Assembly (NCBI GenBank): GCA_027486655.1
Contig: JAIXOR010000033.1
Span: forward strand, 1 to 47,241
DNA length: 47,241 nt
DNA from: Verrucomicrobiaceae bacterium
GTDB lineage: Bacteria > Verrucomicrobiota > Verrucomicrobiia > Verrucomicrobiales > Akkermansiaceae
Direction: 5' to 3'
Under the pieces are notes generated by a model, which worked only from the letters and a program-made list of their open reading frames with translations, did not search any database and was not told the DNA's origin. Below, piece after piece: positions 46,568-47,241 of this stretch. Numbering within the stretch: the stretch's first letter is position 1; every line of letters starts with the position of its first letter. Made by a program: the position numbers and the translations under genes.

Positions 46568-46973
46568 AAGCCAAGCCACCAACTGGGGATCGTCAGCACA
46601 GACTCGGATTCTCCGCAATCGACCAAAATCGGATGGGTTGTTGTGCGTGGCCTGCTTCTGATGCTTCGGGATTCCCACCCCATGAGCTTCCGCCAGACGG
46701 CGCTTGGGTGTCCCGCCGCCCCGGGATGAACCGCGACGAGATCGTCATCGCTTTGCCGGAGGGATCATCGACCGGCACGCGGACTTGCTGGAACGCTGTT
46801 CCAAGCAAACCGAAAAACCTTCCCAGAGGATCCTCAATCGCATGCTGCGGGCCAAGGAATCAAAGGACAATCTTCGTGAGGAAATCTACCACCTAGGCCG
46901 CAGGTGGGATGTGATCGCCCGTGATCGCGATCGCATTGTCGCGCTCTCGCCGCTGGTGCCATACACGGGACGT
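46568..46973. other. Region after the Nramp gene with a possible gene fragment
   Basis: About 400 bp without a complete gene. The second half holds the possible fragment listed next; the first ~150 bp show nothing I can identify. No terminator-like hairpin is seen after the transporter. Confidence 0.5.
46726..46973 (+). pseudogene. Possible frameshifted gene fragment
   Basis: An ATG at 46726 opens MNRDEIVIALPEG. A shift of frame around 46765 continues as IIDRHADLLERCSKQTEKPSQ, LNRMLRAKESKDNLREEIYHLGRR and DVIARDRDRIVALSPL, which has a charged helical protein look rather than that of a shadow. The sequence then breaks into the 105-bp repeat. I cannot name the family, and the reading is weak; it could also be non-coding. 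Confidence 0.25.
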
Positions 46974-47078
46974 GCCGCCATGAGACCCACCAGCCCCCAC
47001 ACCGAAACCCTCCGCCATCGGCAAATCCACGCAGCAACCATGCCCCCACGCTGACTCAATCCCCGGGGAAAATCCAGC
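46974..47078. repeat. 105-bp direct repeat, copy 2 (truncated lipoprotein 5' end)
   Basis: This is the second copy of 44843-44947. On the minus strand it encodes the leader MVAAWICRWRRVSVWGLVGL from 47041, but the frame then leaves the lipoprotein sequence (RPVYG instead of CAPDG). The copy therefore carries only the 5' end of the gene. Confidence 0.92.
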
Positions 47079-47124
47079 GCTCCCACCCCTCACCCGCCAA
47101 AGAACTAAAAACTACTCGTGAGAC

Positions 47125-47241
47125 GTAAGCGCTCAACAGGGCACCTCTCGCATTTTTGTCAGAGATGCGAGAGCTATGGCTCCTATGCTACAGCTTCGAT
47201 AGCTGGCTCTCGTTGGGTTTCCAACCAGACGCATGGCAGCA
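47125..47241 (+). mobile_element. Probable left end of an IS66-type insertion sequence
   Basis: From 47125 the sequence reads GTAAGCGCTCAACAGGG, which fits the IS66 family terminal repeat (elements begin GTAAG and duplicate 8 bp of target). An inverted repeat CTCTCGCAT (47145-47153) / ATGCGAGAG (47165-47173) and a second pair AGCTAT/ATAGCT follow. A frame from the ATG at 47165 (MRELWLLCYSF) is open to the window end and might be the first ORF or non-coding leader. The 8 bp before the end (47117-47124) would be the target duplication. The right end is outside the window, so this is tentative. Confidence 0.45.

Overview
The window is high-GC bacterial DNA (about two thirds G+C by eye) and reads as a chromosome segment of a Verrucomicrobium, probably near Luteolibacter/Haloferula in the Verrucomicrobiaceae. 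The pointers are four secreted proteins ending in a PEP-CTERM tail of the verrucomicrobial kind (VPEP, hydrophobic stretch, RRRRA), a 51-residue small basic protein of the Verrucomicrobia/Chlamydiae type, a lone prepilin-like protein, a WD40-Ser/Thr kinase paired with an ECF sigma factor, and a CotH/lamin-tail giant beside a sulfatase. Genus level is inference.

Layout. 1-482: heptamer tandem repeats, no gene. 483-6457: a secreted transglutaminase-like protein, a small acidic protein, two tandem PEP-CTERM paralogues, and a LemA-TPM-TPM operon. 6500-11655: a YhaM-like OB/HD nuclease, an M3 oligopeptidase, a secreted beta-helix protein and a secreted Dabb protein. 11659-13167 (minus): a transglutaminase-like protein and RNase P RNA. 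13308-20280: a membrane protein, a 1,619-residue secreted CotH/LTD protein and a closely following sulfatase. 20488-31668: mostly housekeeping (typA, hemW, panB, tRNA-Glu, small basic protein, rluB, acs) with lineage-typical proteins between (DP-repeat protein, glycine-rich RRM protein, pseudopilin, coiled-coil protein). 31812-37107 (minus): an operon-like run of sigma factor, kinase and two PEP-CTERM proteins. 37164-44910: DUF4250 protein, alaS, an unknown secreted protein, an HtrA protease, an OmpA-like protein and a putative lipoprotein.

The right end (about 44843-47241) is accessory in character. A 105-bp stretch covering the 5' end of the lipoprotein gene occurs twice in direct orientation (44843-44947 and 46974-47078, five mismatches by my count). 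Between the copies lie an atypical Nramp-related transporter, lower-GC non-coding DNA and a possible gene fragment. The last ~117 bases look like the left end of an IS66-type insertion sequence.

Themes: cell-surface and export functions dominate (signal peptides, PEP-CTERM, CotH, sulfatase, beta-helix, HtrA, OmpA-like), with one apparent regulatory cassette (sigma factor plus sensor kinase) transcriptionally in line with PEP-CTERM products. Most start codons lack a clear Shine-Dalgarno sequence. I see no CRISPR array, prophage or complete transposase gene.
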